Source of the DNA: JASGDB01 sp049841315
Lineage (GTDB): Bacteria > Bacteroidota > Bacteroidia > Flavobacteriales > Weeksellaceae
Assembly (NCBI GenBank): GCA_049841315.1
Contig: JASGDB010000080.1
Coordinates: 1 to 25,887, forward strand
Length of the DNA stretch: 25,887 nt
Direction: 5' to 3'
Shown here piece by piece: positions 1 to 6,595 of this stretch. The translations under genes and the position numbers were made by a program. The notes beneath the pieces are model-generated. The model saw nothing but the letters and a program-made list of their open reading frames with translations. It had not been told where the DNA came from and searched no databases. Numbering within the stretch: the stretch's first letter is position 1; every line of letters starts with the position of its first letter.

Positions 1-106
1 CGATATTTGTATATCTGCAGTCTCTCTGTCTTTTTCCTGTTGCTTTTTCCAATGTATTCTTCTAAATGATTTTTTTTAACTTTTAGTATATTGAATATTT
101 ACTTTG

Positions 107-114
107 CAAACTTA
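107..114 (-). promoter_or_regulatory. possible minus-strand -7 box, divergent from lolD
   Basis: On the minus strand this reads TAAGTTTG, an exact match to the Bacteroidota -7 consensus TAnnTTTG. It would drive transcription leftward into bases 1-100, towards a gene whose body would lie outside the window. I could not settle a start codon or reading frame for such a gene in the first 100 bases, and I see no clear -33 TTG, so this is a motif-only call. Confidence 0.35.
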
Positions 115-146
115 TCACAGGCTCTAATTATAAATTAAATTTTTCC

Positions 147-154
147 TACTTTTG
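147..154 (+). promoter_or_regulatory. -7 promoter box of lolD, leaderless or nearly so
   Basis: TACTTTTG matches the TAnnTTTG consensus exactly and ends only 5 bases before the lolD ATG. If it is used, transcription would begin at or within a base or two of the start codon, giving an mRNA without a leader. No TTG is seen at the usual -33 spacing. The position next to the start is seen in the sequence; use as a promoter is inference. Confidence 0.5.
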
Positions 155-159
155 AAACT

Positions 160-828
160 ATGATTAAAGCTAAAAATATCCATAAATTTTACGGAGACCT
201 TGAGGTGCTGAAAGGCGTTGATATTCACATCAAAGAAGGAGAGGTGGTTTCCATAGTCGGGGAATCGGGTGCGGGAAAATCTACGTTGCTTCAGATTCTC
301 GGAACGCTTGACAGACCGACTGACCCCGAAACATTCAAAACAGAAATAACGATAGAGGGAAAATCCTATATGAACATGAAAGACAGTGAACTTTCCCGTT
401 TCAGGAACGAAAATATCGGGTTTGTGTTTCAGTTTCATCAGCTTCTTCCGGAGTTTACCGCTTTGGAAAACGTCCTGCTTCCTACGCGTATTGCAGGAAA
501 AGGGAATGACAGAGAAGTGTTGGACAAAGCCTATTCTCTTTTTGAAGATTTGAAAATCACAGAGAGAATCCACCATAAGCCGAGCCAGATTTCGGGTGGT
601 GAAGCGCAGAGAGTTGCCGTTGCACGGGCATTGATTAATTCCCCGAAAATCATTCTTGCCGATGAACCTACAGGAAATCTGGATTCTAAAAATGCGGATG
701 ACCTGCATCAGCTTTTCTTTGATTTGAGGGATAAATACAATCAGACTTTCGTGATTGTTACGCATAACAACGGACTTGCCGATATCACCGACAGAAAATT
801 GGTGATGAAAGACGGACTTATTTTATGA
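160..828 (+). CDS. lolD: LolD-type ABC transporter ATP-binding protein
   Basis: ATPase subunit of the inner-membrane LolCDE-type machine that releases outer-membrane lipoproteins to LolA, or of a close MacB-like relative. The 222-residue protein has a complete ABC set: Walker A GESGAGKST at 34-42, Q-loop Gln91, signature SGGEAQ at 145-150, Walker B IILADEP at 164-170 and switch His202. Length is normal for LolD. The FtsE/MacB/LolD group is indicated by the short single-domain form, the FQFHQLLPEFTALENV stretch after the Q-loop and the DEPTGNLD Walker B tail. No permease partner lies in the window, which is common because Bacteroidota often place LolCE elsewhere. The start is set by the -7 box just upstream and by the conserved N-terminus. 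It is followed by a heptad-repeat tract beginning right after the stop. Confidence 0.85.
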   Translation: MIKAKNIHKFYGDLEVLKGVDIHIKEGEVVSIVGESGAGKSTLLQILGTLDRPTDPETFKTEITIEGKSYMNMKDSELSRFRNENIGFVFQFHQLLPEFTALENVLLPTRIAGKGNDREVLDKAYSLFEDLKITERIHHKPSQISGGEAQRVAVARALINSPKIILADEPTGNLDSKNADDLHQLFFDLRDKYNQTFVIVTHNNGLADITDRKLVMKDGLIL

Positions 829-891
829 GTGATGGGTGATGGGTGATGGGTGATGGCTGGAAGATGGAAGGTGGGAGATGGAAGATGGCGG
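829..891 (+). repeat. 7-bp-period tandem tract, nine units
   Basis: Immediately after the lolD stop, 63 bases divide exactly into nine heptamers: four perfect GTGATGG units followed by five degenerate units such as CTGGAAG, ATGGAAG (twice) and GTGGGAG. It is purine-rich on the plus strand and lies between two plus-strand genes. It is the clearest of several heptad-period tracts in this window, each with a different unit sequence. Confidence 0.9.
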
Positions 892-913
892 GGTGTTTTA
901 AAAATAACTGACA

Positions 914-1480
914 ATGAATAAACTTGTTTTTTTATTTCTTCTGATTTCTTTTCTCGGGTATTCTCAGGAAAAGCAGTTCGCCCTACCTGAAAGTAAAATT
1001 TCCGAGATTAAAAATTTTGTAAAAGGCTCAAAATACAATCAGGACATTGCTTTTTTCATTAATTTTAAAATCGCTTCCGGAAAATACCGCTTCTTTATTT
1101 ACGATTTGAAAAACGGAAAAATTCTGGAAAAAGGAATCGTTTCGCATGGTTCAGGTTCGGTGGTTAAAAATTCAACGCAATTAGCGTTCAGCAATACCGA
1201 AAATTCTTATCAGTCTTCGTTGGGAAAATATGAAATCGCCAATTCTTATGTCGGAACATTCGGAAAATCTTACCGCCTGAAAGGTTTGGATAAAACCAAC
1301 AGTAATGCGATGAAACGAGCGATTGTACTACATTCTCTGGATTGCGTACCGGATTCCGAATCCGAAAATCCGGCGTGCCTGAGTTTAGGCTGCCCGATGC
1401 TTTCACCGAAATTTTTTACAACAACAGCAAAATATATCGACAGCTCGAAAAAAACAATCGTATTATACGCTTTTTATTAA
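914..1480 (+). CDS. secreted YkuD-like murein L,D-transpeptidase catalytic domain protein
   Basis: 188-residue exported protein. Residues 1-17 form a signal peptide (MNKLV, hydrophobic stretch, cut near GYSQ). The C-terminal half carries the murein L,D-transpeptidase catalytic pattern in its Bacteroidota variant: IVLHSLDC with His140, then a spacer and SLGCP with Cys160 as predicted nucleophile. The canonical YkuD motif is S/T-H-G-C; here the His before Gly-Cys is Leu, as I recall for the YkuD_2 (PF13645) group. Expected role is periplasmic: forming 3-3 crosslinks in peptidoglycan or attaching proteins to it. It lies downstream of lolD across the heptad tract and upstream of radC, with no clear functional link to either. 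The fold assignment is fairly firm; the substrate is unknown. Confidence 0.75.
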   Translation: MNKLVFLFLLISFLGYSQEKQFALPESKISEIKNFVKGSKYNQDIAFFINFKIASGKYRFFIYDLKNGKILEKGIVSHGSGSVVKNSTQLAFSNTENSYQSSLGKYEIANSYVGTFGKSYRLKGLDKTNSNAMKRAIVLHSLDCVPDSESENPACLSLGCPMLSPKFFTTTAKYIDSSKKTIVLYAFY

Positions 1481-1489
1481 ATTTAAGAC

Positions 1490-1531
1490 AACCCTGAACT
1501 TTAAACCTTAAACTTTAAACCTTGAACCTAA
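1490..1531 (+). repeat. 7-bp-period tandem tract spanning the radC start
   Basis: Six heptamers in register: AACCCTG, AACTTTA, AACCTTA, AACTTTA, AACCTTG, AACCTAA. The TTG at 1522-1524, used here as the radC start codon, is the last three bases of the fifth unit. The first ten bases after the L,D-transpeptidase stop are outside the register. Confidence 0.8.
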
Positions 1532-2199
1532 AATCCCTTGCCGAAGACGACCGACCGAGAGAAAAATTTCTGCTGAAAGGCAGAAATGCACTTTCGGATT
1601 CCGAACTTCTCGCCATCATTATGGGAAGCGGAAATCGTGAAGAATCTGCAGTAGATTTGGCAAGAAAAATTCTGAATTCCACAGGAAATAACTGGAATAC
1701 GCTTTCGAGGCTTTCGTTGAAAGATCTAATGAAATTCAACGGAATAGGGGAGGCAAAAGCCGTTTCCATTGCGGCAGCTCTTGAAATCGGAAGAAGAAAA
1801 GCGCAGCAGGAAGTTCCGCAGAAAATCAAAATTTCAGATGCAAAAACTGCTTATGAAGTTTTAAGCCCGTGGCTTGAAGATTTGCAGACCGAAGAATTTT
1901 GGGCAGTTTTTCTCAATCAGAGCAATGAAATTATTTACCGCTCACAGCTCACCAAAGGCGGAATTTCGGAGACGATTGTGGATGTGCGGATACTTTTCAG
2001 AACGGCACTGGAGCATTTTGCAACCGGAATTATCGTGGCTCACAATCATCCGTCGGGAAGCCTGAAACCGAGTGAAGCGGATATCAAAGTTACCCGAAAG
2101 GTAAAAGAAGCAGGCAAAGTTTTGGATATCAACATTATTGACCATTTAATTATTTCCCATAAAGGATTTTTCAGTTTTGCAGAAGAAGGTTTGTTATGA
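1522..2199 (+). CDS. radC: RadC family JAB/MPN-domain protein (UPF0758)
   Basis: 225-residue RadC-family protein, historically linked to DNA repair although its biochemical role is unsettled. The N-terminal half has a helix-hairpin-helix-like segment (FNGIGEAKA, 72-80). The C-terminal half is a JAMM metalloprotease-like domain with HNHPSG at 174-179 and Asp187, giving a putative metal triad His174, His176, Asp187. The start is TTG: the protein begins MNLKSLAEDDRPREK, which lines up with the usual RadC N-terminus, and no in-frame ATG fits. That TTG lies in a 7-bp repeat tract. The stop overlaps the next ATG by 4 bases (ATGA, 2196-2199), suggesting translational coupling. Confidence 0.9.
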   Translation: MNLKSLAEDDRPREKFLLKGRNALSDSELLAIIMGSGNREESAVDLARKILNSTGNNWNTLSRLSLKDLMKFNGIGEAKAVSIAAALEIGRRKAQQEVPQKIKISDAKTAYEVLSPWLEDLQTEEFWAVFLNQSNEIIYRSQLTKGGISETIVDVRILFRTALEHFATGIIVAHNHPSGSLKPSEADIKVTRKVKEAGKVLDINIIDHLIISHKGFFSFAEEGLL

Positions 2200-3077
2200 T
2201 TAAGAGATTGAAATACCACGAAATAGATTTTGAAAAATATTCCCGAAGTATCGAAAATTCGGTACAGAAAAATTTCTATGCAAAAAAAGAGATTCTTGAC
2301 CAGCTTTGTGAGGAATGGCAGCTGTTAATAAAGGATGATTACGATTTTGTAATGCCTGTTCCCATAAAGAAAAAATATGCGTTGGAGTTTGTTTTGATGC
2401 CTTTGTTTTGTCAGCAACTCGGGGTTTTTGGTAAAGAAATAAATGAAAAAACAGAACAGGAGTTTCTAGATTTTTTTTGCAAAAATTATCGTATTGTTAA
2501 TTATTCGTTTAATTTCCGAAATACTTTTCTGCAGGATATTAAAAGAAAGAAAAACTATTATATTGAAAAATCCGATTACAAAACGCTTCGGAAATATTAT
2601 TTTAAAGGAAGAAAATCAACCGTAAAATCGGCACAGTATCTTCATTTTAAAGAGGTGGAACTTTCGGATGTACGGATTTTTATCAGAGAAAATTTTAAAG
2701 GTTTGCAGAAAATCAGTGATGTTGAAAAATTCTTCCGATACCTCAATTTTCTTCAAGAAAAACAGCAACTGAAACTATTTGGCTCTTTCAAAGATTGTGA
2801 CTTAACCAATCTGGCAATATTGATTGATGACGGTAAAACGTATGCATTATTAGGACTTATTAATAATGAAAAATTTCGGTCAGATAATGGTGCTTCTTTT
2901 TTGATTGACAGGATTTTGCAAGAGACCATTCATCAAAAATCTTTTGATTTTATGGGTGGAGGAATTCGTGGTATTGAAGTTTTTTTTAAAAGTTTTGGTG
3001 CAGCGTTACAGGAATATTCAGTCATTGAAAATTCAAAAAAAGAACTTTTCAAAAAAGTATTGAGAATGCGTTTTTAA
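2196..3077 (+). CDS. FemAB/GNAT-like acyltransferase family protein
   Basis: 293-residue cytosolic protein without signal peptide or membrane segments. I infer a FemAB-like double-GNAT fold from two local patterns: a VPIKKKYALEFVLMPLFCQQLG block at 55-76, typical of Bacteroidota FemAB-like proteins where a PxPxK strand precedes a P-x-F/CQQ-G segment, and a late FDFMGGGIRGIEVFFKSFGA block at 250-269, like the FDFxGS..G..xFKxxFG end of FemAB domains. Family members transfer acyl or aminoacyl groups in wall or polysaccharide assembly. It overlaps radC by 4 bp and precedes a polysaccharide deacetylase and a GNAT protein, which fits a surface-glycan role, but no substrate can be named. Confidence 0.55.
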   Translation: MIKRLKYHEIDFEKYSRSIENSVQKNFYAKKEILDQLCEEWQLLIKDDYDFVMPVPIKKKYALEFVLMPLFCQQLGVFGKEINEKTEQEFLDFFCKNYRIVNYSFNFRNTFLQDIKRKKNYYIEKSDYKTLRKYYFKGRKSTVKSAQYLHFKEVELSDVRIFIRENFKGLQKISDVEKFFRYLNFLQEKQQLKLFGSFKDCDLTNLAILIDDGKTYALLGLINNEKFRSDNGASFLIDRILQETIHQKSFDFMGGGIRGIEVFFKSFGAALQEYSVIENSKKELFKKVLRMRF

Positions 3078-3131
3078 AGTAATTGTTTAGAAATTAAAGT
3101 TTTTTTGTAAGTTTATAGAATAATATGGATT

Positions 3132-4109
3132 ATGAAGAGGATTCTGAAAAAACTCAATTCTTTTGCAGGGATTTCTGCCGGATTTCCTTTGTCTTATATG
3201 ATTCCCGTTTATCATTGTGTTTCGGACGAATATCTTCCGCATATCAAAAATATTATCCGGTACAAAAACAGCAGGGATTTTGAAAAAGATTTAGACTATA
3301 TTTCTAAAAATTTTGAATTTATCGACTGGAATTTTTTCAAAGAAAACTATCAGAAAAAGAGCGGAAAACCTTATGCTTTGCTTACTTTTGATGACGGTCT
3401 GGCAGAATTCAGGGATGTGGTAATGCCGGTTTTGAAAAGAAAAGGAATTTATGCTGTCAATTTTATCAATCCCGAATTTATCGGAAACAAGGATTTGATG
3501 TATCGCTGTAAGGCAAGCCTGTTAGCTGAAAAAGTAAAAGGTATTTCTCCTGCATTGTTGAACTTTTTAGGGATTAAAAATAATTCTGTGGAAGAAGCAG
3601 AAAAAGTCATTCTTTCTATCGGTTTTCATCAAAGAGCGAAATTTTCAGAGATTGCAGAACTGTTGGATGTGGATTTTGCGGATTATTTGAGTAAGCATAA
3701 AGTTTATCTGGATTTTGATGATTTGGTTTTTGCCCAAAACGAAGGTTTCGGAATTGCGGCTCACAGTTGGAATCACGCTCGTTATCAGGAACTTTCACTT
3801 TCAGAACAATTGGAAACCACGCAAAAATCCCTTGATTATATACGCGAAAATCATTTTTTGGATGAAGTTTTCGCATTTCCTTTCACCGATTTCGGAATAC
3901 AAAATGCGTTTTTTGAAACTTTATTTTCCAAAAATCAAAACCTTATCTTTACATTCGGAACGGCAGGAATAAAAACCGACAGTTTCCCGAAAAATCTGCA
4001 ACGGATTTCTATGGAAAACGGTTTTTCCGCAAAAGAGGAAATCGCATTTGAAAAAAATTATTTCTGGCTTAAAAAATTCCTGAACAAAAATGTAATTCAC
4101 AGAAAATGA
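3132..4109 (+). CDS. polysaccharide deacetylase (NodB fold) family protein
   Basis: 325 residues. The NodB homology domain is shown by motif 1 LLTFDDG (Asp87-Asp88) and motif 2 HSWNH (His211 and His215), which together supply the usual Asp-His-His metal site of carbohydrate esterase family 4. A long insert (about 120-195) separates them. There is no convincing signal peptide, so an intracellular or membrane-face location is likely, as for deacetylases acting on lipid-linked glycans. The start chosen is the ATG at 3132 (MKRILKKL); an ATG 7 bases upstream is in another frame. The stop overlaps the start of the next gene by 4 bp. It is likely co-transcribed with both neighbouring transferase-like genes. 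Confidence 0.8.
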   Translation: MKRILKKLNSFAGISAGFPLSYMIPVYHCVSDEYLPHIKNIIRYKNSRDFEKDLDYISKNFEFIDWNFFKENYQKKSGKPYALLTFDDGLAEFRDVVMPVLKRKGIYAVNFINPEFIGNKDLMYRCKASLLAEKVKGISPALLNFLGIKNNSVEEAEKVILSIGFHQRAKFSEIAELLDVDFADYLSKHKVYLDFDDLVFAQNEGFGIAAHSWNHARYQELSLSEQLETTQKSLDYIRENHFLDEVFAFPFTDFGIQNAFFETLFSKNQNLIFTFGTAGIKTDSFPKNLQRISMENGFSAKEEIAFEKNYFWLKKFLNKNVIHRK

Positions 4110-5200
4110 TTGTACTGAAAACCTATAACAAGCAGGATTTGGAAACCCTTATAAAATCGGAGGAGTTTTCAAAATTTCCGTTTTTGCCGGTGAGTTTTCA
4201 CAGAGCGGTTTCGCATACCAAAAATCCGAGAGCTTTGGAAAACGACACGCTTCTGATTCTGGCTTTTGAGGACGAAAAACTGGCGGGTTATATCGGAGTT
4301 TTGCCAGACGATATTTTTCATCAGGATAAAAAATTTCATATCGGCTGGCTCAGTACATTATTCGTTCATCCGGATTTTCGAGGAAAAAAAATTGCGCAGA
4401 AATTACTGTCAAAAGCCTGTGAAGAATATGACAACCATATTTTAATTACAGAATTTACACCGGAAGCGGAAAACATGTATCTCAAAAGCGGAAATTTTGA
4501 ATATCTGAATCCGTTGTATGGGCGTACATTTTATTACCGTTTCAATCTGAAAGAGATTCTTCCGGCAAAAAAAGAAAGCTATAAAAAATTCCAGCCTTTG
4601 CTAAGGTTTACGGACTTTATGGGAAATGCGGTTTTGAATTTAGGATATTCTGTAAGTTCTTCTGATTTTAAAAATGTTAAAATAACCAATAAGATAGATG
4701 AAGAAACGGCAGATTTTATCAGAAAAAATGAAAACCATAACAGTTTCAGCAGAAATCTGGAAGAACTCAGCTGGTTTATTAATTATCCGTGGATTTTGCA
4801 TAATTCTAAAAAAGACAGCAACGAGAAAAGGGAGTATCTGTTTTCAGATTATGAACCTCAGTTTGAATACCTCATTCTGAAAATTTACGATAAGGATGTT
4901 TTGACTGATATTTTAATTTTGTCCGTTAGAAACAGTACGCTGAAACTGCATTATTGGTTTGGAAATTCCAATTCGGAAAAATGTGCAGAAGTTCTTCATC
5001 GGTACATTCTGAAAAATAAAATTATCTGTTTCATCTGTTTTCATGAGAAAATCAATCATTATCTTGATACAAAATTCAGTCTTTATAAAAAAGAAAGAAT
5101 CAGGAAGTTTTTTATCCATAAAGAATTGAAACATCGTCTGGATAGTGAAGGTTTTGTATTTCAGGCTGCTGCTGGAGATGGAGATTGCATTTTTTTCTGA
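4106..5200 (+). CDS. GNAT N-acetyltransferase with unknown C-terminal half
   Basis: 364 residues. The N-terminal part is a GNAT domain: LSTLFVHPDFRGKKIAQKLL at 82-101 contains the R/Q-x-x-G-x-G/A acetyl-CoA motif (Arg92, Gly93, Ala97), and a later FEYL segment follows. The C-terminal part (about 150-364) has no motif I recognise; it resembles the size of a second, degenerate GNAT half. It starts inside the stop of the deacetylase gene (ATGA overlap), the strongest sign that the two products work together, for example deacetylation then re-acylation of an amino sugar. That last step is inference. No promoter is seen inside the overlap. Confidence 0.7.
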   Translation: MIVLKTYNKQDLETLIKSEEFSKFPFLPVSFHRAVSHTKNPRALENDTLLILAFEDEKLAGYIGVLPDDIFHQDKKFHIGWLSTLFVHPDFRGKKIAQKLLSKACEEYDNHILITEFTPEAENMYLKSGNFEYLNPLYGRTFYYRFNLKEILPAKKESYKKFQPLLRFTDFMGNAVLNLGYSVSSSDFKNVKITNKIDEETADFIRKNENHNSFSRNLEELSWFINYPWILHNSKKDSNEKREYLFSDYEPQFEYLILKIYDKDVLTDILILSVRNSTLKLHYWFGNSNSEKCAEVLHRYILKNKIICFICFHEKINHYLDTKFSLYKKERIRKFFIHKELKHRLDSEGFVFQAAAGDGDCIFF

Positions 5201-5221
5201 TAAAATTCGTTTGATTTTTGC

Positions 5222-5254
5222 CGAATATTAAAAAAATAGGTTCTTTAATATTCG
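5222..5254. promoter_or_regulatory. 11-bp inverted repeat next to the ppa-operon promoter
   Basis: CGAATATTAAA at 5222-5232 is perfectly repeated inverted at 5244-5254 across an 11-base spacer. The right arm ends 19 bases before the TAATTTTG -7 box at 5274, so it covers the place of a -33 element. It could be an operator for a dimeric repressor or a weak terminator for the upstream operon; the absence of a T-run after it favours an operator. Confidence 0.4.
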
Positions 5255-5273
5255 TGAAACTGTAAAATATTAG

Positions 5274-5281
5274 TAATTTTG
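5274..5281 (+). promoter_or_regulatory. -7 promoter box of the 5294-ppa operon
   Basis: TAATTTTG is an exact TAnnTTTG match, 12 bases before the ATG at 5294. It also settles the start of the following gene: a TTG start at 5279 would lie inside the promoter box and cannot be transcribed from it. Confidence 0.6.
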
Positions 5282-5293
5282 CACTCTCAAATT

Positions 5294-5815
5294 ATGTCAG
5301 ATCTATCCAATCTCCTACCGTATGCAGTAGCCATTCTCATCGCAATTCCGTTTCTGGTGTTGTTCAGGCAGTTTGTGTATACGTATATTTCGTTAAAGGA
5401 AAGAGAACTCAGAACATTGGGCATAAAAGAGGGAAACGACCTGCGTTTTCAGGCTTTTGAAAGAATGACGCTCTTTCTGGAAAGAATAAAACCGTCTAAT
5501 CTCGTTAGCCGTTTTGACAAATCTCTTGAGCCTCACGAATTCCTTTTTCTCACCGAAAAAAACATTCAGGAAGAGCTGGAATACAACAATTCTCAACAGA
5601 TTTACATCAGCAGCGTAAACTGGACGAATATTATTTCAACAAAAGAAAAGCTGATTAAAATATTGCATTCCACCTATGAAGGATTAGGAGCAAATGCCGA
5701 TTTGGAAGATTTCAAATCCGTTTTTCTCCTTAATTATATCAATGAAGGCGATTTTATTTCGGAAACGATTGACGAACTCAAAAAAGAACTTTTAATATTA
5801 AATTATAACGCATAA
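5294..5815 (+). CDS. conserved small membrane-anchored protein of unknown function
   Basis: 173 residues, starting MSDLSNLLPY. A single N-terminal membrane helix covers about residues 8-26 (YAVAILIAIPFLVLF); the rest is hydrophilic, charged and helical, and is predicted to be cytoplasmic if the helix is an N-out anchor. I do not recognise the family. It begins 12 bases after an exact -7 box and stops 1 base before the ATG of ppa, so it is co-transcribed with the soluble pyrophosphatase. A start 15 bases further upstream (TTG) is excluded by the promoter box. Confidence 0.7.
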   Translation: MSDLSNLLPYAVAILIAIPFLVLFRQFVYTYISLKERELRTLGIKEGNDLRFQAFERMTLFLERIKPSNLVSRFDKSLEPHEFLFLTEKNIQEELEYNNSQQIYISSVNWTNIISTKEKLIKILHSTYEGLGANADLEDFKSVFLLNYINEGDFISETIDELKKELLILNYNA

Positions 5816-5816
5816 C

Positions 5817-6428
5817 ATGATACCAAACTTTAAAGCACATCCGTGGCACGGGATTTCAGCAGGAGAAGATGCGCCGAATGTCGTAAATGTATTTGTGGAA
5901 ATCGTTCCCTCAGATACCATAAAATATGAAGTAGATAAAGAAACCGGCTACCTGAAAGTGGACAGACCACAGCAGTTTTCCAATATTATTCCCGCTCTTT
6001 ACGGTTTTGTGCCGAGAACGTATTGCTATGACGAAGTGATGAAAATTGCCGTGGAATGTGGTGCAGATGACGTAAAACAGGGCGATTGCGACCCTCTGGA
6101 TATTTTGGTGCTGAGTTCGCACAATATTCACGCCGGCGGAATGTTGATGGAAGCCATTCCCATCGGCGGTTTCAAAATGATTGACAAAGGCGAAGCCGAT
6201 GACAAAATTATTGCCGTGATGAAAGGCGACCACGCTTTCGGGCATTTCTCGGACATCTCCGAGCTTCCGCAAGCCGAAGTAAAAAGACTAATGCACTACT
6301 TCCTTACCTATAAAAATCTTCCGGACGAACCTGCAAAATGCAGAATCCACGAAGTGTACGGAGCAGAACACGCCAGAAAAGTGATTTTAGCTTCTCAAAA
6401 AGATTACGCCGATAAATTCGGGGGATAA
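5817..6428 (+). CDS. ppa: soluble family I inorganic pyrophosphatase
   Basis: Hydrolyses pyrophosphate to two phosphates in the cytosol, pulling biosynthetic reactions forward; Mg-dependent. The 203-residue protein carries the family I signature GDCDPLDILV with Asp90, Asp92 and Asp95 as metal ligands, the KYEVDKETG segment (Lys36, Glu38) and LYGFVPRTYC (Tyr62, Arg67). Length is at the longer end of bacterial family I enzymes. It is the second gene of a two-gene operon and ends at a strong hairpin terminator. The next gene is a membrane pyrophosphatase, so the same substrate is served by an energy-wasting and an energy-saving enzyme encoded next to each other. Confidence 0.95.
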   Translation: MIPNFKAHPWHGISAGEDAPNVVNVFVEIVPSDTIKYEVDKETGYLKVDRPQQFSNIIPALYGFVPRTYCYDEVMKIAVECGADDVKQGDCDPLDILVLSSHNIHAGGMLMEAIPIGGFKMIDKGEADDKIIAVMKGDHAFGHFSDISELPQAEVKRLMHYFLTYKNLPDEPAKCRIHEVYGAEHARKVILASQKDYADKFGG

Positions 6429-6449
6429 AAAGCAGTCCGCAAAACAACA

Positions 6450-6484
6450 AAAAACAGCAAATGAGCAATCATTTGCTGTTTTTT
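6450..6484 (+). terminator. Rho-independent terminator after ppa
   Basis: Perfect 11-bp stem ACAGCAAATGA/TCATTTGCTGT (6454-6464 with 6469-6479) closed by a GCAA tetraloop, flanked by an A-run and followed by a T-run to 6484. Confidence 0.9.
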
Positions 6485-6595
6485 ATTCCTGAAAATGAAT
6501 ATGTTAGCGTTTTTGCAGTTGTTGTTAATAAAATGTTAAATAGATTTAATTATAATTACTATATTTAGGCCTTGTTTTTAAAAAATATCTAAACT

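Noticed and set aside
1..100. Start of a minus-strand gene at the left edge
   Set aside because: A -7 box points that way, but the three frames in the short stretch show no ATG start and no recognisable protein.
5279..5293. TTG start giving a 178-residue version of the protein before ppa
   Set aside because: This TTG is part of the exact -7 box TAATTTTG; the ATG at 5294 lies just after the predicted transcription start.
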